A stretch of DNA of 64,000 nucleotides from Streptomyces roseofulvus (GTDB lineage Bacteria; Actinomycetota; Actinomycetes; Streptomycetales; Streptomycetaceae): the NCBI RefSeq assembly GCF_039534915.1, contig NZ_BAAAWE010000001.1, forward strand, positions 2,790,001-2,854,000. Direction: 5' to 3'. The notes under the pieces are model-generated. The model did not search any database. It saw nothing but the letters and a program-made list of their open reading frames with translations, and was not told where the DNA came from. Below are positions 1-8,007 of the stretch, in pieces. The translations under genes were made by a program, and so were the position numbers. Each line of letters starts with the position of its first letter. Position 1 is the stretch's first letter.

Positions 1-372
1 TGGGTTCCGTGGGCCGGGCGCGCCCGCGGGGCTCCCGGAGGGCGTGGGGCCCTCAAGACGGCAACAGACGAGGGGCCGCAATGCCCCACCGGCAACGGCA
101 CCCGGCCGACGACCGCACCGCCCCACCGGCAACGGCACCCGGCCGACGACCGCCGCGTCGGCCGACGCCCCGCCCGCCTCAGCGCCCCGCGCCCGGCTCA
201 GCGCCCCGCGCCCGGTTCAGCGCGCCCCCCCGCCCGCCTCAGCGCCCCGCGCCCGGCTCGGTGCCCGCGCCCGGCTCAGCGCCCAGCAGCGCCGGCGCCC
301 AGCGCCTCGCGCCCAGTGTCCGCCGCGCCCCGCGCCTCGCGCCCAGTGTCCGCCGCGCCCCGCGCCTCGCGC
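1..372. other. Non-coding, GC-rich repeat region beyond the holA 3' end
   Basis: I see no credible gene here. The long open frames are by-products of extreme GC content and low complexity: their translations are almost only Arg, Pro, Ala and Gly. The stretch holds a 33-base direct repeat, a run of short GC repeats built on cgccccgcgcccggctcag at about 180-285, and a three-copy 30-base repeat that runs into the holA stop codon. The next gene to the left lies outside the window. Confidence 0.6.
84..153. repeat. 33-base direct repeat, two copies, period 37
   Basis: The 33 bases at 84-116 are repeated identically at 121-153, separated by 4 bases. Both copies begin ccccaccggcaacggcaccc. They lie in the non-coding area past holA. 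No function is evident; replication slippage is the simplest origin. Confidence 0.85.
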
Positions 373-391
373 TCAGTGTCCGCCGCGCCCC
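302..391. repeat. Three-copy 30-base tandem repeat spanning the holA stop
   Basis: Copies start at 302, 332 and 362 with period 30. The third copy (362-391) contains the holA stop codon; it differs from the other two by a C-to-T change at 373, which makes TGA on the minus strand where the others read TGG. The unit therefore looks like an amplified gene end. In this frame the copies encode Arg/Gly-rich sequence like the last residues of HolA. Confidence 0.85.
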
Positions 392-1368
392 GCCCGCGCC
401 GCGCGGGCCACCGCGACGACCGCCTTCTCCAGGGCGTACTCGGGGTCGTCCCCGCCGCCCTTCACGCCCGCGTCCGCCTCCGCGACGGCCCGCAGGGCCA
501 TGGCGACGCCGTCGGGGGTCCAGCCCCGCATCTGCTGCCGCACCCGGTCGATCTTCCACGGCGGCATGCCGAGCTCGCGCGCGAGGTCGGCGGGCCGCCC
601 GCCACGCGCCGAGGAGAGCTTGCCGATGGCCCGTACGCCCTGGGCGAGGGCGCTGGTGATCAGGACGGGCGCGACCCCGGTCGACAGCGACCAGCGCAAC
701 GCCTCCAGCGCCTCCGCCGCCCGCCCCTCCACGGCCCGGTCGGCCACGTTGAAGGACGACGCCTCGGCCCGCCCGGTGTAGTACCGCCCGACGACCGCCT
801 CGTCGATCGTCCCGTCGACGTCCGCCACCAGCTGCGTGACCGCCGAGGCCAGCTCCCGCAGGTCGCTGCCGATGGAGTCGACGAGCGCCTGGCAGGCCTC
901 GGGCGTGGCGGACCGTCCGAGCGCCCGGAACTCCTGCCGGACGAAGGTCAGCCGCTCCGCGGGCTTCGTGGTCTTGGGACAGGCCACCTCCCGCGCCCCC
1001 GCCTTGCGCGCCGCGTCGAGCAGCCCCTTGCCCTTGGCGCCGCCGGCGTGGAGGAGCACGAGCGTGATGTCCTCGACGGGCGCGTCGAGGTACCCCTTGA
1101 CGTCCTTGACGCTCTCCGCCGGGAGGTCCTGCGCGTTGCGCACGATCAGCACCTTGCGCTCGGCGAAGAGCGAGGGACTGGTGAGCTCGGCGAGGGATCC
1201 GGGCTGGAGCTGGTCGGGGGTGAGGTCCCGGACGTCCGTGTCGGCGTCGGCGGCCCGCGCGGCCGCCACCACCTCCCGGACGGCGCGGTCGAGGAGCAGG
1301 TCCTCCTGGCCCACGGCGAGCGTGACGGGGCCGAGGAGATCGTCGCTGGAAGTCTTTCTGGTGGCCAT
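373..1368 (-). CDS. holA: DNA polymerase III subunit delta
   Basis: Clamp-loader delta subunit, which opens the beta sliding clamp within the DNA polymerase III clamp-loader complex in the cytoplasm. About 331 residues, the usual size. The N-terminal part reads GPVTLAVGQEDLLLDRAVRE and continues as the Rossmann-like region with LVLLHAGGAKGKGLLDA. The C-terminal helical part carries the SSARGGRPADLARELGMPPW stretch typical of actinobacterial HolA. An in-frame ATG 18 bases further upstream exists, but MATRKTSSDD is the more natural start. It is divergent from the small gene at 1463. The stop codon lies inside a 30-base tandem repeat; a single base difference in that repeat creates the stop, so the protein's end may vary between strains. 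Confidence 0.93.
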   Translation of the reverse strand: MATRKTSSDDLLGPVTLAVGQEDLLLDRAVREVVAAARAADADTDVRDLTPDQLQPGSLAELTSPSLFAERKVLIVRNAQDLPAESVKDVKGYLDAPVEDITLVLLHAGGAKGKGLLDAARKAGAREVACPKTTKPAERLTFVRQEFRALGRSATPEACQALVDSIGSDLRELASAVTQLVADVDGTIDEAVVGRYYTGRAEASSFNVADRAVEGRAAEALEALRWSLSTGVAPVLITSALAQGVRAIGKLSSARGGRPADLARELGMPPWKIDRVRQQMRGWTPDGVAMALRAVAEADAGVKGGGDDPEYALEKAVVAVARAARAGRGGH

Positions 1369-1462
1369 CGCGATCCAGCATCCCACGGCCCACCGACACC
1401 CGGCCCCGGCGGCGTCGCGGACCCCGGCGAGGCTCCGGCCGCGCCCGGGCGAGAATGGCCCC

Positions 1463-1705
1463 GTGAGTGAACGACACGTACTGGTGCTCCCCGACCGCGA
1501 CGCCGCCGAGGAGGTGGCCGAGGAACTGGCCGGCCGCTTCGGCGTGGCCGAGGAGCCGCAGCTGGTCCGGGACGCCCTGGCCGGCGAGGACGACGCCGAG
1601 GACGCCCAGTGGCTGGTGGTCGTCGAGGACCCGGACGGCCGGCTCGACCCCGCGGCGCTGGACGCCTTCGCCGCCGAGTACGAGGGCTGGCTGGAGGCCC
1701 CGTGA
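1463..1705 (+). CDS. Small acidic conserved protein, function unknown
   Basis: Eighty residues starting with GTG (VSERHVLVLPDRDAAEEVAE). Strongly acidic, with the C-terminal stretch WLVVVEDPDGRLDPAALDAF. No membrane segment, metal site or known domain is visible. It is too short and too charged for an enzyme I know. I accept it as a gene because third-codon-position GC bias fits this frame, it fills the gap beside the divergent holA, and it ends only 9 bases before the convergent YceI gene. Small proteins of this kind occur next to holA in Streptomyces as far as I recall, but I cannot assign a function. Confidence 0.7.
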   Translation: MSERHVLVLPDRDAAEEVAEELAGRFGVAEEPQLVRDALAGEDDAEDAQWLVVVEDPDGRLDPAALDAFAAEYEGWLEAP

Positions 1706-1714
1706 CGGTACGGC

Positions 1715-2605
1715 TCAGCCGGCCTTCGGCACGATCTGGACGTCCAGGTCGATGGCGATGCTGGAGCCGACGGCGGCGATGCCGCGCGCGAGCAGCGTCT
1801 GCCAGGTGAGGGTGAAGTCCTCGCGGTGGAGCTCGGTGGTGGCCCGGCAGGCGCAGCGGGTCTCGCCCTCCAGGCCGCTGCCGAGGCCGAGGTACTGGGT
1901 GTCCAGGGTGACGGTGCGGTTCACGCCGTGGAGGCTGAGCCCGCCGGTGACGTTCCAGCGGGTGCCGCCGCGGTGGGTGAAGCGCTCGCTGAAGAACTCG
2001 ATGGTCGGGTGGACGCCGACGTCGAGGAAGTCCCCCGACCGCAGGTGGTCGTCGCGCATCTGGACGCCGGTGTCGATGGACGCCGCGTCGATGACGACGT
2101 GCATCGCGGAGTGCTCCATGCGGTCGGCGATCCGGATCGCGCCGGCGAAGCTGTTGAACCGGCCGTGGATCCGCGCCAGGCCGATGTGCCGGGCGGTGAA
2201 GCCGATCTGGGAGTGGGCGGGGTCGATCTCCCAGTCGCCCGGCTCGGGCAGCGGCGGCTGCGGGGCGACCTGGAGCAGCACGTCCCCGAGGTCGGCGTGG
2301 ACGCCCTGGTCCACCACGGCGGTGGCGTGGTGCGGGGTGTACCCGTCGGACTTCACGGCGATCCGGTACTCGCCGGCCGGGACGGTGGCGAGGAGGGTGC
2401 CGTACGGGTCGGTCTCCCCGCCCAGCACCCGGCGGCCCGTCGTGTCGGTGAGCGTGAACTCCGCCTGCCGTAGCGGCTCGTGGACGGGGTCGAGCACCCG
2501 GCAGCTCAGCACCCCGGCCGAGGCCGGGACCGTGACCCCGGCGAGGGCACCGCCCCGGCCGCCGGCCGCGCCGTTCCCGCGCTTCCCGAAGAGACCACCG
2601 AACAT
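1715..2605 (-). CDS. YceI-family lipid-binding protein with N-terminal regulatory-like domain
   Basis: About 296 residues in two parts. Residues about 25-105 form a carboxypeptidase-regulatory-like beta domain (ETDPYGTLLATVPAGEYRIA). Residues about 125-295 are a YceI domain: it opens WEIDPAHSQIGFTARHIGLA, contains the DHLRSGDFLDV stretch, and has the usual GGLSLHGVNRTVTL. YceI proteins are lipocalin-like beta barrels that bind polyisoprenoids or other amphiphiles. No signal peptide is visible, so it is probably cytoplasmic here, unlike the secreted E. coli protein. I chose the start at MFGGLFGKRG; an in-frame ATG 33 bases upstream (MVNESHGG) is possible. It is convergent with the small gene at 1463 and lies downstream of the acetyltransferase on the same strand. 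Confidence 0.88.
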   Translation of the reverse strand: MFGGLFGKRGNGAAGGRGGALAGVTVPASAGVLSCRVLDPVHEPLRQAEFTLTDTTGRRVLGGETDPYGTLLATVPAGEYRIAVKSDGYTPHHATAVVDQGVHADLGDVLLQVAPQPPLPEPGDWEIDPAHSQIGFTARHIGLARIHGRFNSFAGAIRIADRMEHSAMHVVIDAASIDTGVQMRDDHLRSGDFLDVGVHPTIEFFSERFTHRGGTRWNVTGGLSLHGVNRTVTLDTQYLGLGSGLEGETRCACRATTELHREDFTLTWQTLLARGIAAVGSSIAIDLDVQIVPKAG

Positions 2606-2709
2606 TTCCCACGCACCCCCGTGCGACTCGTTCACCATGCAACGAGTTGGCATTCGATCATCCCTGCGGCGTTCGAGGCAAACGCGCCCTTATTACCGAC
2701 GAGTCCGAA

Positions 2710-3537
2710 TTACGGGTTCCGCTTCTCCGCCTCCCGTACCGCCGGCAGCACGTCCAGCTCGATCCCGAACAGCTCCCGGTACGCCTCGCGCAGCTCCTCG
2801 TCCGTGCCGAGCTCCCGCTCGGTGCGCTCGCCGGCGACGGTCCGGTACAGCTTCCGGCCGCCGATGCTGACCCGGCCGTCCTCGGTGAGCAGGGAGCAGA
2901 TCACCCCGCGGGTGAAGTGCGACTCCGGTGACGTGCGGTGGTACCAGGCGCCGGCCTCGAAGTCCGCGAGCACCCGCGGCCGCGGCTCCAGCCGGTACTG
3001 CGGCTTGCCGTCCCGCACCACGTCGAGGTCCCCGTCCGCCCCCGTGGCCTCCTGGATCGCGAAGACCCCCCTGGGGTCGGCCTGCTCCCCGCGCTCGTCG
3101 AAGGCGAGCGGATGGTGGCTGTGGTCCCCGAACCCCACGTCGGCCAGCCACCGTCCCCCGTCCTCGGTCTCCACCAGCAGGGCCATGTGGTCGTACGGGA
3201 TCCCCAGCCGCCCGTCCGGGCCGAAGACCCGCGCCTGGAGCAGTTCGGCCCGGAAGCCGAGGGCCCGCAGCAGCGCGGCGAACGCGGTGTTCAGCTCGTA
3301 ACAGAACCCGCCCCGCCGGGCCACGGTCACCTTGTCGACCAGTGCCTTCTCGTCGAGGACGATGTCCTCCCCGAGGTGCAGGGACAGGTTCTCGAAGGGC
3401 ACGGTCAGCAGGTGCCGCAGATGCAGCTCGCGCAGCGCCCCCGCGTCGGCCCGTTCCGGCCGTCCGGCGCCGATGCGCTCCAGGTACCGCTCCACGTCGG
3501 CCTCCGGCAGCCCCGCCGGCTTTTCATGATCGGTCAT
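2710..3537 (-). CDS. Arylamine N-acetyltransferase
   Basis: Transfers an acetyl group from acetyl-CoA to arylamines or hydrazines, and in actinomycetes may act on amide-forming steps of secondary metabolism. 275 residues, the normal length. The full catalytic triad is visible: Cys79 in RRGGFCYELN, His117 in IPYDHMALLV and Asp133 in LADVGFGD. The N-terminal helical bundle includes LLTVPFENLSLHLG, a family signature. It stands alone between the YceI gene and the exporter. It could be a detoxification gene or a remnant of a biosynthetic role; nothing nearby settles this. Confidence 0.95.
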   Translation of the reverse strand: MTDHEKPAGLPEADVERYLERIGAGRPERADAGALRELHLRHLLTVPFENLSLHLGEDIVLDEKALVDKVTVARRGGFCYELNTAFAALLRALGFRAELLQARVFGPDGRLGIPYDHMALLVETEDGGRWLADVGFGDHSHHPLAFDERGEQADPRGVFAIQEATGADGDLDVVRDGKPQYRLEPRPRVLADFEAGAWYHRTSPESHFTRGVICSLLTEDGRVSIGGRKLYRTVAGERTERELGTDEELREAYRELFGIELDVLPAVREAEKRNP

Positions 3538-3564
3538 GGGGGCAGTCTGCCCGCCCGACCGGCT

Positions 3565-4830
3565 TCACGGGGTGGCGGTGGCCTGTTCCCGCTCCCGGGT
3601 GGGCAGTTCACGCATCCGCGGGAGCGGCGAGGGCAGCAGCCACAGGACCGCGAAGACCGCGCCGACGGTGGCGACCCAGAGGGTGGGGCGGACGCCTATC
3701 GCGGTGCCGAGCACGCCGCCGACGAGGGCGCCGATCGGACGGAAGCCGTGGTTGAGGGTGCGGAAGGCGCCCATGACCCGGGCCCGCATGGTCTCGGGTA
3801 TGAGGGCCATCTGGAACGAGCCGGCCGCCACGTCGACGATCATCACGCCGGCGCAGGACAGGAACTCGGCGGCGAAGAGCACCCCCACGACGAGCGGCAG
3901 CGGCCCGTCGGCGGCGGGTATGAGGACCAGCGGCAGAGTGAAGCCGATGTAGCCGGCGACGAGGGACCCGCCGATGCCGATCCGACGGACGACGGCCCCG
4001 CTGACCGCCGCTCCGATCAGGCCGCCGACGGCCCCGGTGCCGAGCACCAGGCCGAGCAGCCCGGCGCCGAGTCCCAGGTCCTTGGTCGCGTAGAGGACGA
4101 AGAGGGTGTGGAACATGTAGTTGAAGAACTGCACGGTGCCGGCGGAGGCGAAGAGCGCCCGCATCGACGGCTCCCGCACCACCCAGCGCATCCCCTCGGT
4201 GAAGTGCCCCTTGGCCACGGGGGCCGGGGCGGGCTCGACCGGGCGTATCTTCGCCAGGTAGCCGGCCGACACCAGGTAGGTGACGGCGTCGGCGAGCAGC
4301 GCCAGCGGGGCGGTGAGGACCTGCACCAGTACGCCGCCGATGCTGGGTCCGGCGAGCCAGGCCATCGAACGACTGCCGTTCACCAGCGAGTTGGCCTGCA
4401 CGAAGCGCTCGGTGGGGACGAGGGTCGCGAAGACCGTGGAGTTGCAGACCTCGAAGAGCACCGACAGCGAGCCCACCCCGAGGGCGACGACGTAGAGCTG
4501 AGCGAGGGTCAGCACGTCCAGGGCGTACGCGACGGGCAGCGTGACCAGCAGGGCGGCCCGGCCCAGATCCGTGGCGATCATGATCCGGCGGCGGTTGGCC
4601 CGCCGGTCGGCCCAGGCCCCGAAAGGCAGGTTGAGCAGGAGGGCCGGGAGCAGTTCGAGGGTCTTGAGCCAGCCCATCTGGGCCGCGTCGGCGCCGAGCA
4701 CGAGCACGGCGGCGAGCGGCAGCGCCATGAGGGAGATCTGGTCGCCGACGAGCGACACGGTCTGCCCCGTCCAGTAGCGGCGGAAGGTGCGCTCGCGCAG
4801 CAGCGCCGGAATCCGTGCGGTGAGGCTCAT
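3565..4830 (-). CDS. MFS transporter (drug or metabolite exporter)
   Basis: 421-residue major facilitator with about 12 hydrophobic segments. The signature between segments 2 and 3 is LPFGAWADRRANRRRIMIAT, and the N-terminus FRRYWTGQTVSLVGDQIS is typical of the EntS/MdtG-like exporter subgroup. It likely exports a small toxic or signalling compound across the plasma membrane by proton antiport. The start ATG overlaps the stop of the upstream HTH regulator by four bases (ATGA), so the two are translationally coupled and the regulator probably controls the exporter. The substrate cannot be read from the sequence. Confidence 0.92.
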   Translation of the reverse strand: MSLTARIPALLRERTFRRYWTGQTVSLVGDQISLMALPLAAVLVLGADAAQMGWLKTLELLPALLLNLPFGAWADRRANRRRIMIATDLGRAALLVTLPVAYALDVLTLAQLYVVALGVGSLSVLFEVCNSTVFATLVPTERFVQANSLVNGSRSMAWLAGPSIGGVLVQVLTAPLALLADAVTYLVSAGYLAKIRPVEPAPAPVAKGHFTEGMRWVVREPSMRALFASAGTVQFFNYMFHTLFVLYATKDLGLGAGLLGLVLGTGAVGGLIGAAVSGAVVRRIGIGGSLVAGYIGFTLPLVLIPAADGPLPLVVGVLFAAEFLSCAGVMIVDVAAGSFQMALIPETMRARVMGAFRTLNHGFRPIGALVGGVLGTAIGVRPTLWVATVGAVFAVLWLLPSPLPRMRELPTREREQATATP

Positions 4831-5453
4831 CTCTGCCCTTCCTCGGTCTCGTCGGTGTCCGGGTCCAGATAGGCGATCTTCAGGAAGCTGACGGGCTGCG
4901 CGCCCGCGGGGCGGAGCGACGGGTCGTCCTCGCGGTCCGCGTAGGCCCCGAGGAGCTCGTCGATCCGCTCCCCGAGGGAGGCGAGCTCCTCAGGCGTGAG
5001 GTAGACCAGGGCGTCGCCGAACAGCTCGGCCTCCCGCCACTGCTTCGAGACGCCCTCCCTGCTCTCCAGCACCTTGGCGAACCGTCCGAAGTAGCGCTCG
5101 GCGACGGCCACGTTGAGCTCGTCGGCCGCCTGGGCGACCGACGGGTCGTCGCTGTGGCCGGGCCACTCCGTGTACCGGGCGGTGGCCCGCCAGGGCTTCT
5201 CCCGGCCGCGCCCGCCCGACGCCTCCTCCACCAGCCCGTACTTGGCGAGTATCCGCAGGTGGTACGAGCAGCTGGCGACCGATTCGCCGGTCAGCTCGGC
5301 GGCCCGGGTGGCGGTGAAGGGCCCGTGCCGGCGGAGCAGCCCGACCAGGGTCATCCGCAGCGGGTGTGCGTAGGCCCGCAGGGCCCTGGGGTCGGTCAGC
5401 TGGATACTGCGGGGCTGCTCGCCCCCGGGAGGCGGTGTGCTGTTCTCCGGCAT
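4827..5453 (-). CDS. ArsR-like winged-helix transcriptional regulator
   Basis: 208 residues. The winged helix lies at about residues 20-85: DPRALRAYAHPLRMTLVGLL, then TATRAAELTGESVASCSYHL as the recognition region, then the wing. The remaining C-terminal half is helical and acidic and may form the dimer or ligand interface. It is first in an operon with the MFS exporter (ATGA overlap). There is no Shine-Dalgarno sequence near the ATG, and a promoter sits directly upstream (see 5454-5490), so the transcript is probably leaderless. Autoregulation through the inverted repeat overlapping the promoter is likely but inferred. Confidence 0.9.
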   Translation of the reverse strand: MPENSTPPPGGEQPRSIQLTDPRALRAYAHPLRMTLVGLLRRHGPFTATRAAELTGESVASCSYHLRILAKYGLVEEASGGRGREKPWRATARYTEWPGHSDDPSVAQAADELNVAVAERYFGRFAKVLESREGVSKQWREAELFGDALVYLTPEELASLGERIDELLGAYADREDDPSLRPAGAQPVSFLKIAYLDPDTDETEEGQR

Positions 5454-5490
5454 GATGTAAAGCTATCTATAGAAAGACTCCTTTACAAGC
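5454..5490 (-). promoter_or_regulatory. Promoter of the HTH-MFS operon with overlapping operator-like inverted repeat
   Basis: On the minus strand TTGTAA (5488-5483) and TAGCTT (5465-5460) are 17 bases apart, a fair match to the -35 and -10 consensus. Only six bases separate the -10 box from the ATG, so transcription would start at or next to the start codon. An inverted repeat GTAAAG (5457-5462) and CTTTAC (5481-5486) overlaps both boxes and could be the regulator's operator. The region is markedly AT-rich for this genome. Confidence 0.5.
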
Positions 5491-5526
5491 ACTTCTTCAC
5501 CAGCGTTCCAAGGACTTCCTCGCCCG

Positions 5527-8007
5527 TCACCACCCCCGCGCCACGGCCACCAGCTCCTCCCCCGCTCCGGCCACGGCGATCGCCCCGTCCCGGTCGGTCC
5601 GCAGCACCCGCGCCCCACCCGCCCGCAGCGCCTCCAACGTCCTCGGGTGCGGATGTCCGTAGGGGTTCTCCCTCCCCGCGGACACCAGCGCCAGCCGCGG
5701 CCGCACCGCCGCCGTCAGCCCCGGGTCCTGGTGCGCGGACCCGTGGTGCGCCACCTTCAGCACGTCCACCGCCCCCAGCTCCGGGTGCGCCCGCCACAGC
5801 GCCCGCTGTGCCGGCGGCTCCAGATCGCCGAGAAGCAGCAGACTCACCCCGCCCGGCCCCCGGACCAGCAGCGTGACGCTGGCGTCGTTGGGCCCGCCGT
5901 CCGGCGGCCCCGGCCCCGCCGGGGGCCACAGCACCCGCCACTCCAGCGCCCCGGCGCGCCTCCGCTCCCCCGGCTCCGCCCGCACCACCGGCACCCCCGC
6001 CGCCCCGGCCACCCGCCGGACGAACTCCGCCTGCCCGGGCGGCTCGTCGAGTCCCGTCACCTGAACCGCCCCCACCTCCCGCCCTCTCAACACCCCCGGA
6101 AGACCGGCCACATGGTCGGCGTGGAAGTGGGTCAGCACCAGCAACGGCACCCGCGTCACCGCCAGTTCCCGCAGACAGCGGTCCACCGCCGCCGGATCCG
6201 GCCCCGCGTCCACCACCACCCCCGCGCCCTCACCCGCCGAGAGCACCAGTGCGTCCCCCTGCCCCACCTGACACATCGCGAACAGCCAGCCCGGCGGCGG
6301 CCATCCGGTGACCCAGCGCACCAGCGGCACCGGCCGCACGACCACCAGCAGCAGCACCAGGGCCACCCCGACCACCAGCCGACGACGGTGCCGCACCCGC
6401 CGCACCCCGGCCACCACCGCGCCCGTGACGAGCGCCAGCGCCGCCCCGCCCCACCAGCCACCGGGCCAGGCCAGCTCCGCACCGGGCAGCTCCGCACCCG
6501 CCCGGGCCACCCCGGCGATCCACCCGGCCGGCCACCCCGCCACCCACGCCGCCCCCGCCGCGCCCGCCGCCCACACCGGCGCCAGCGCGAGCGCCGCGAA
6601 CCCGAACACCGTCGCCGGCGCCACCGCCAGCTCCGCGAAGAGGTTCGCCGGGATCGCCACCAGACTCATCCGGCCCGCGAAGACCACCACCACCGGCGCG
6701 GTCACCGCCTGCGCCGCCAGCGCGGCCGCCAGCGCCTCCGCGAGCCGGCCCGGCACCCCACGCCGCCGCAGCGCCTCGCTCCACCCCGGTGCCACCACCA
6801 GCAGCGCCCCGGTGGCCAGCACGGACAGCAGGAACCCGTAACTCCGCGCCAGCCAGGGGTCGTACAGCACCAGCAGCAGCACCACCGCCGCCAGCGCCGG
6901 AATCAGCGACCTCCTGCGGCCGGTGGCGACGGCCAGCAGCGCGACCAGCCCACAGGCCGCCGCCCGCAGCACGCTCGGATCGGGCCGGCACACCACCACG
7001 AACGCCAGCGTGAGCCCCGCCCCGGCGAGCGCCGTCCCCCGCAGCGAGAGCCCGATCCGGGGCGCGAGTCCGCCCCGCTCCACCTGCCGCGCCCGCCCCG
7101 GCCGCCCGACGAGCAGCAGCAACACGATCGACAGATTGCTGCCGGAGACGGCCAACAGGTGGGTGAGATCGGTGGCTTCGAAGGCGTCCCGCAACCCGGT
7201 GCCGATCCGGGAGGTGTCCCCGACCACCAGGCCCGGGAGCAGCGCCCGCGCGTCCGGGGCGAGCCCGTCGGTCGCCGCGCGCAGCCCGGCCCGGAGGTCG
7301 CCGGCGGTCCGCTGGAGCGAGCTCGGGCCCCCCACGACCCTCGGCGGCCCCGACCCGGCCTTGAGCACGGCCGCGTACGGGTCCCCCGGTTCCCTCGGCG
7401 GCGCGAAACGGGCACCGACCCGCAGCCGCGTCGACGGCAGCAGCCCCAGCCACGCGTCCCGTCCCTCCCCCGGCGGCACGATCAGCAGCACCGGCGCCCG
7501 CGTCCGCACGGCGGCACCGTCCGCCCGCTCCACCCGCACCACCTCGGCGTCCATCACCACCGACACCGGCACCATCGCCCGCCCGCTCACCCGGGGCCGG
7601 GTGAGCCGGGGATCCGAGGTGACCGTCACCTCGGCCCAGGCCCTGCCGTACTCCTGCGCCAGCACGGGCACCGGACCGCGCCGCAGGTCCGCCGCGTGCA
7701 GCCCCGCCGACGCCGCCCCCGCGGCGGCGCACAGCAGCACCCCGCCCCAGGCCGTGGCCCGCAGCCGCCACCCCGGCGACCTCACCCCCTCACCGGCACC
7801 GCCACCCGGCACGGGATCCCGCGGCCGCCCGGTCAGCCGCCACGCCACCGGCGGCGTCAGCAGCGCCGCCGCCCCGGCGAGACAGAGCCCCACCCCGGCA
7901 ACGGTCCACCAGCCGGCCACGCCCAGCGCCACGGCGGCGGCCGCCCAGGCGGCCAGCGCGGGCGGAACCAGCCGCAGATCGGCGGTCTCCCGCTCGCCCC
8001 GGTTCAC
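5527..8007 (-). CDS. comEC: ComEC/Rec2-family DNA internalisation channel
   Basis: 826-residue membrane protein. The N-terminal third has several hydrophobic segments and a soluble OB-like part. The central competence region includes the signature THLLAVSGSNLSIVLLLL. The C-terminal 250 residues are a metallo-beta-lactamase-like domain with THFHADHVAGLPGV at about residue 620 and a later HHGSAHQDPG. ComEC forms the channel through which single-stranded DNA enters naturally competent bacteria, and the nuclease-like domain is thought to degrade the other strand. Streptomyces is not known to be naturally competent in this way, so the real role is open. Its start overlaps the comEA stop by four bases. 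Confidence 0.93.
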   Translation of the reverse strand: MNRGERETADLRLVPPALAAWAAAAVALGVAGWWTVAGVGLCLAGAAALLTPPVAWRLTGRPRDPVPGGGAGEGVRSPGWRLRATAWGGVLLCAAAGAASAGLHAADLRRGPVPVLAQEYGRAWAEVTVTSDPRLTRPRVSGRAMVPVSVVMDAEVVRVERADGAAVRTRAPVLLIVPPGEGRDAWLGLLPSTRLRVGARFAPPREPGDPYAAVLKAGSGPPRVVGGPSSLQRTAGDLRAGLRAATDGLAPDARALLPGLVVGDTSRIGTGLRDAFEATDLTHLLAVSGSNLSIVLLLLVGRPGRARQVERGGLAPRIGLSLRGTALAGAGLTLAFVVVCRPDPSVLRAAACGLVALLAVATGRRRSLIPALAAVVLLLVLYDPWLARSYGFLLSVLATGALLVVAPGWSEALRRRGVPGRLAEALAAALAAQAVTAPVVVVFAGRMSLVAIPANLFAELAVAPATVFGFAALALAPVWAAGAAGAAWVAGWPAGWIAGVARAGAELPGAELAWPGGWWGGAALALVTGAVVAGVRRVRHRRRLVVGVALVLLLVVVRPVPLVRWVTGWPPPGWLFAMCQVGQGDALVLSAGEGAGVVVDAGPDPAAVDRCLRELAVTRVPLLVLTHFHADHVAGLPGVLRGREVGAVQVTGLDEPPGQAEFVRRVAGAAGVPVVRAEPGERRRAGALEWRVLWPPAGPGPPDGGPNDASVTLLVRGPGGVSLLLLGDLEPPAQRALWRAHPELGAVDVLKVAHHGSAHQDPGLTAAVRPRLALVSAGRENPYGHPHPRTLEALRAGGARVLRTDRDGAIAVAGAGEELVAVARGW

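Noticed and set aside
84..391. CRISPR array
   Set aside because: Repeats are adjacent or separated by 4 bases, without unique spacers of regular length, and no cas genes are present.
2710..5453. Secondary-metabolite cluster around the N-acetyltransferase and exporter
   Set aside because: No synthase, tailoring enzymes or carrier proteins nearby; the genes look like independent units.
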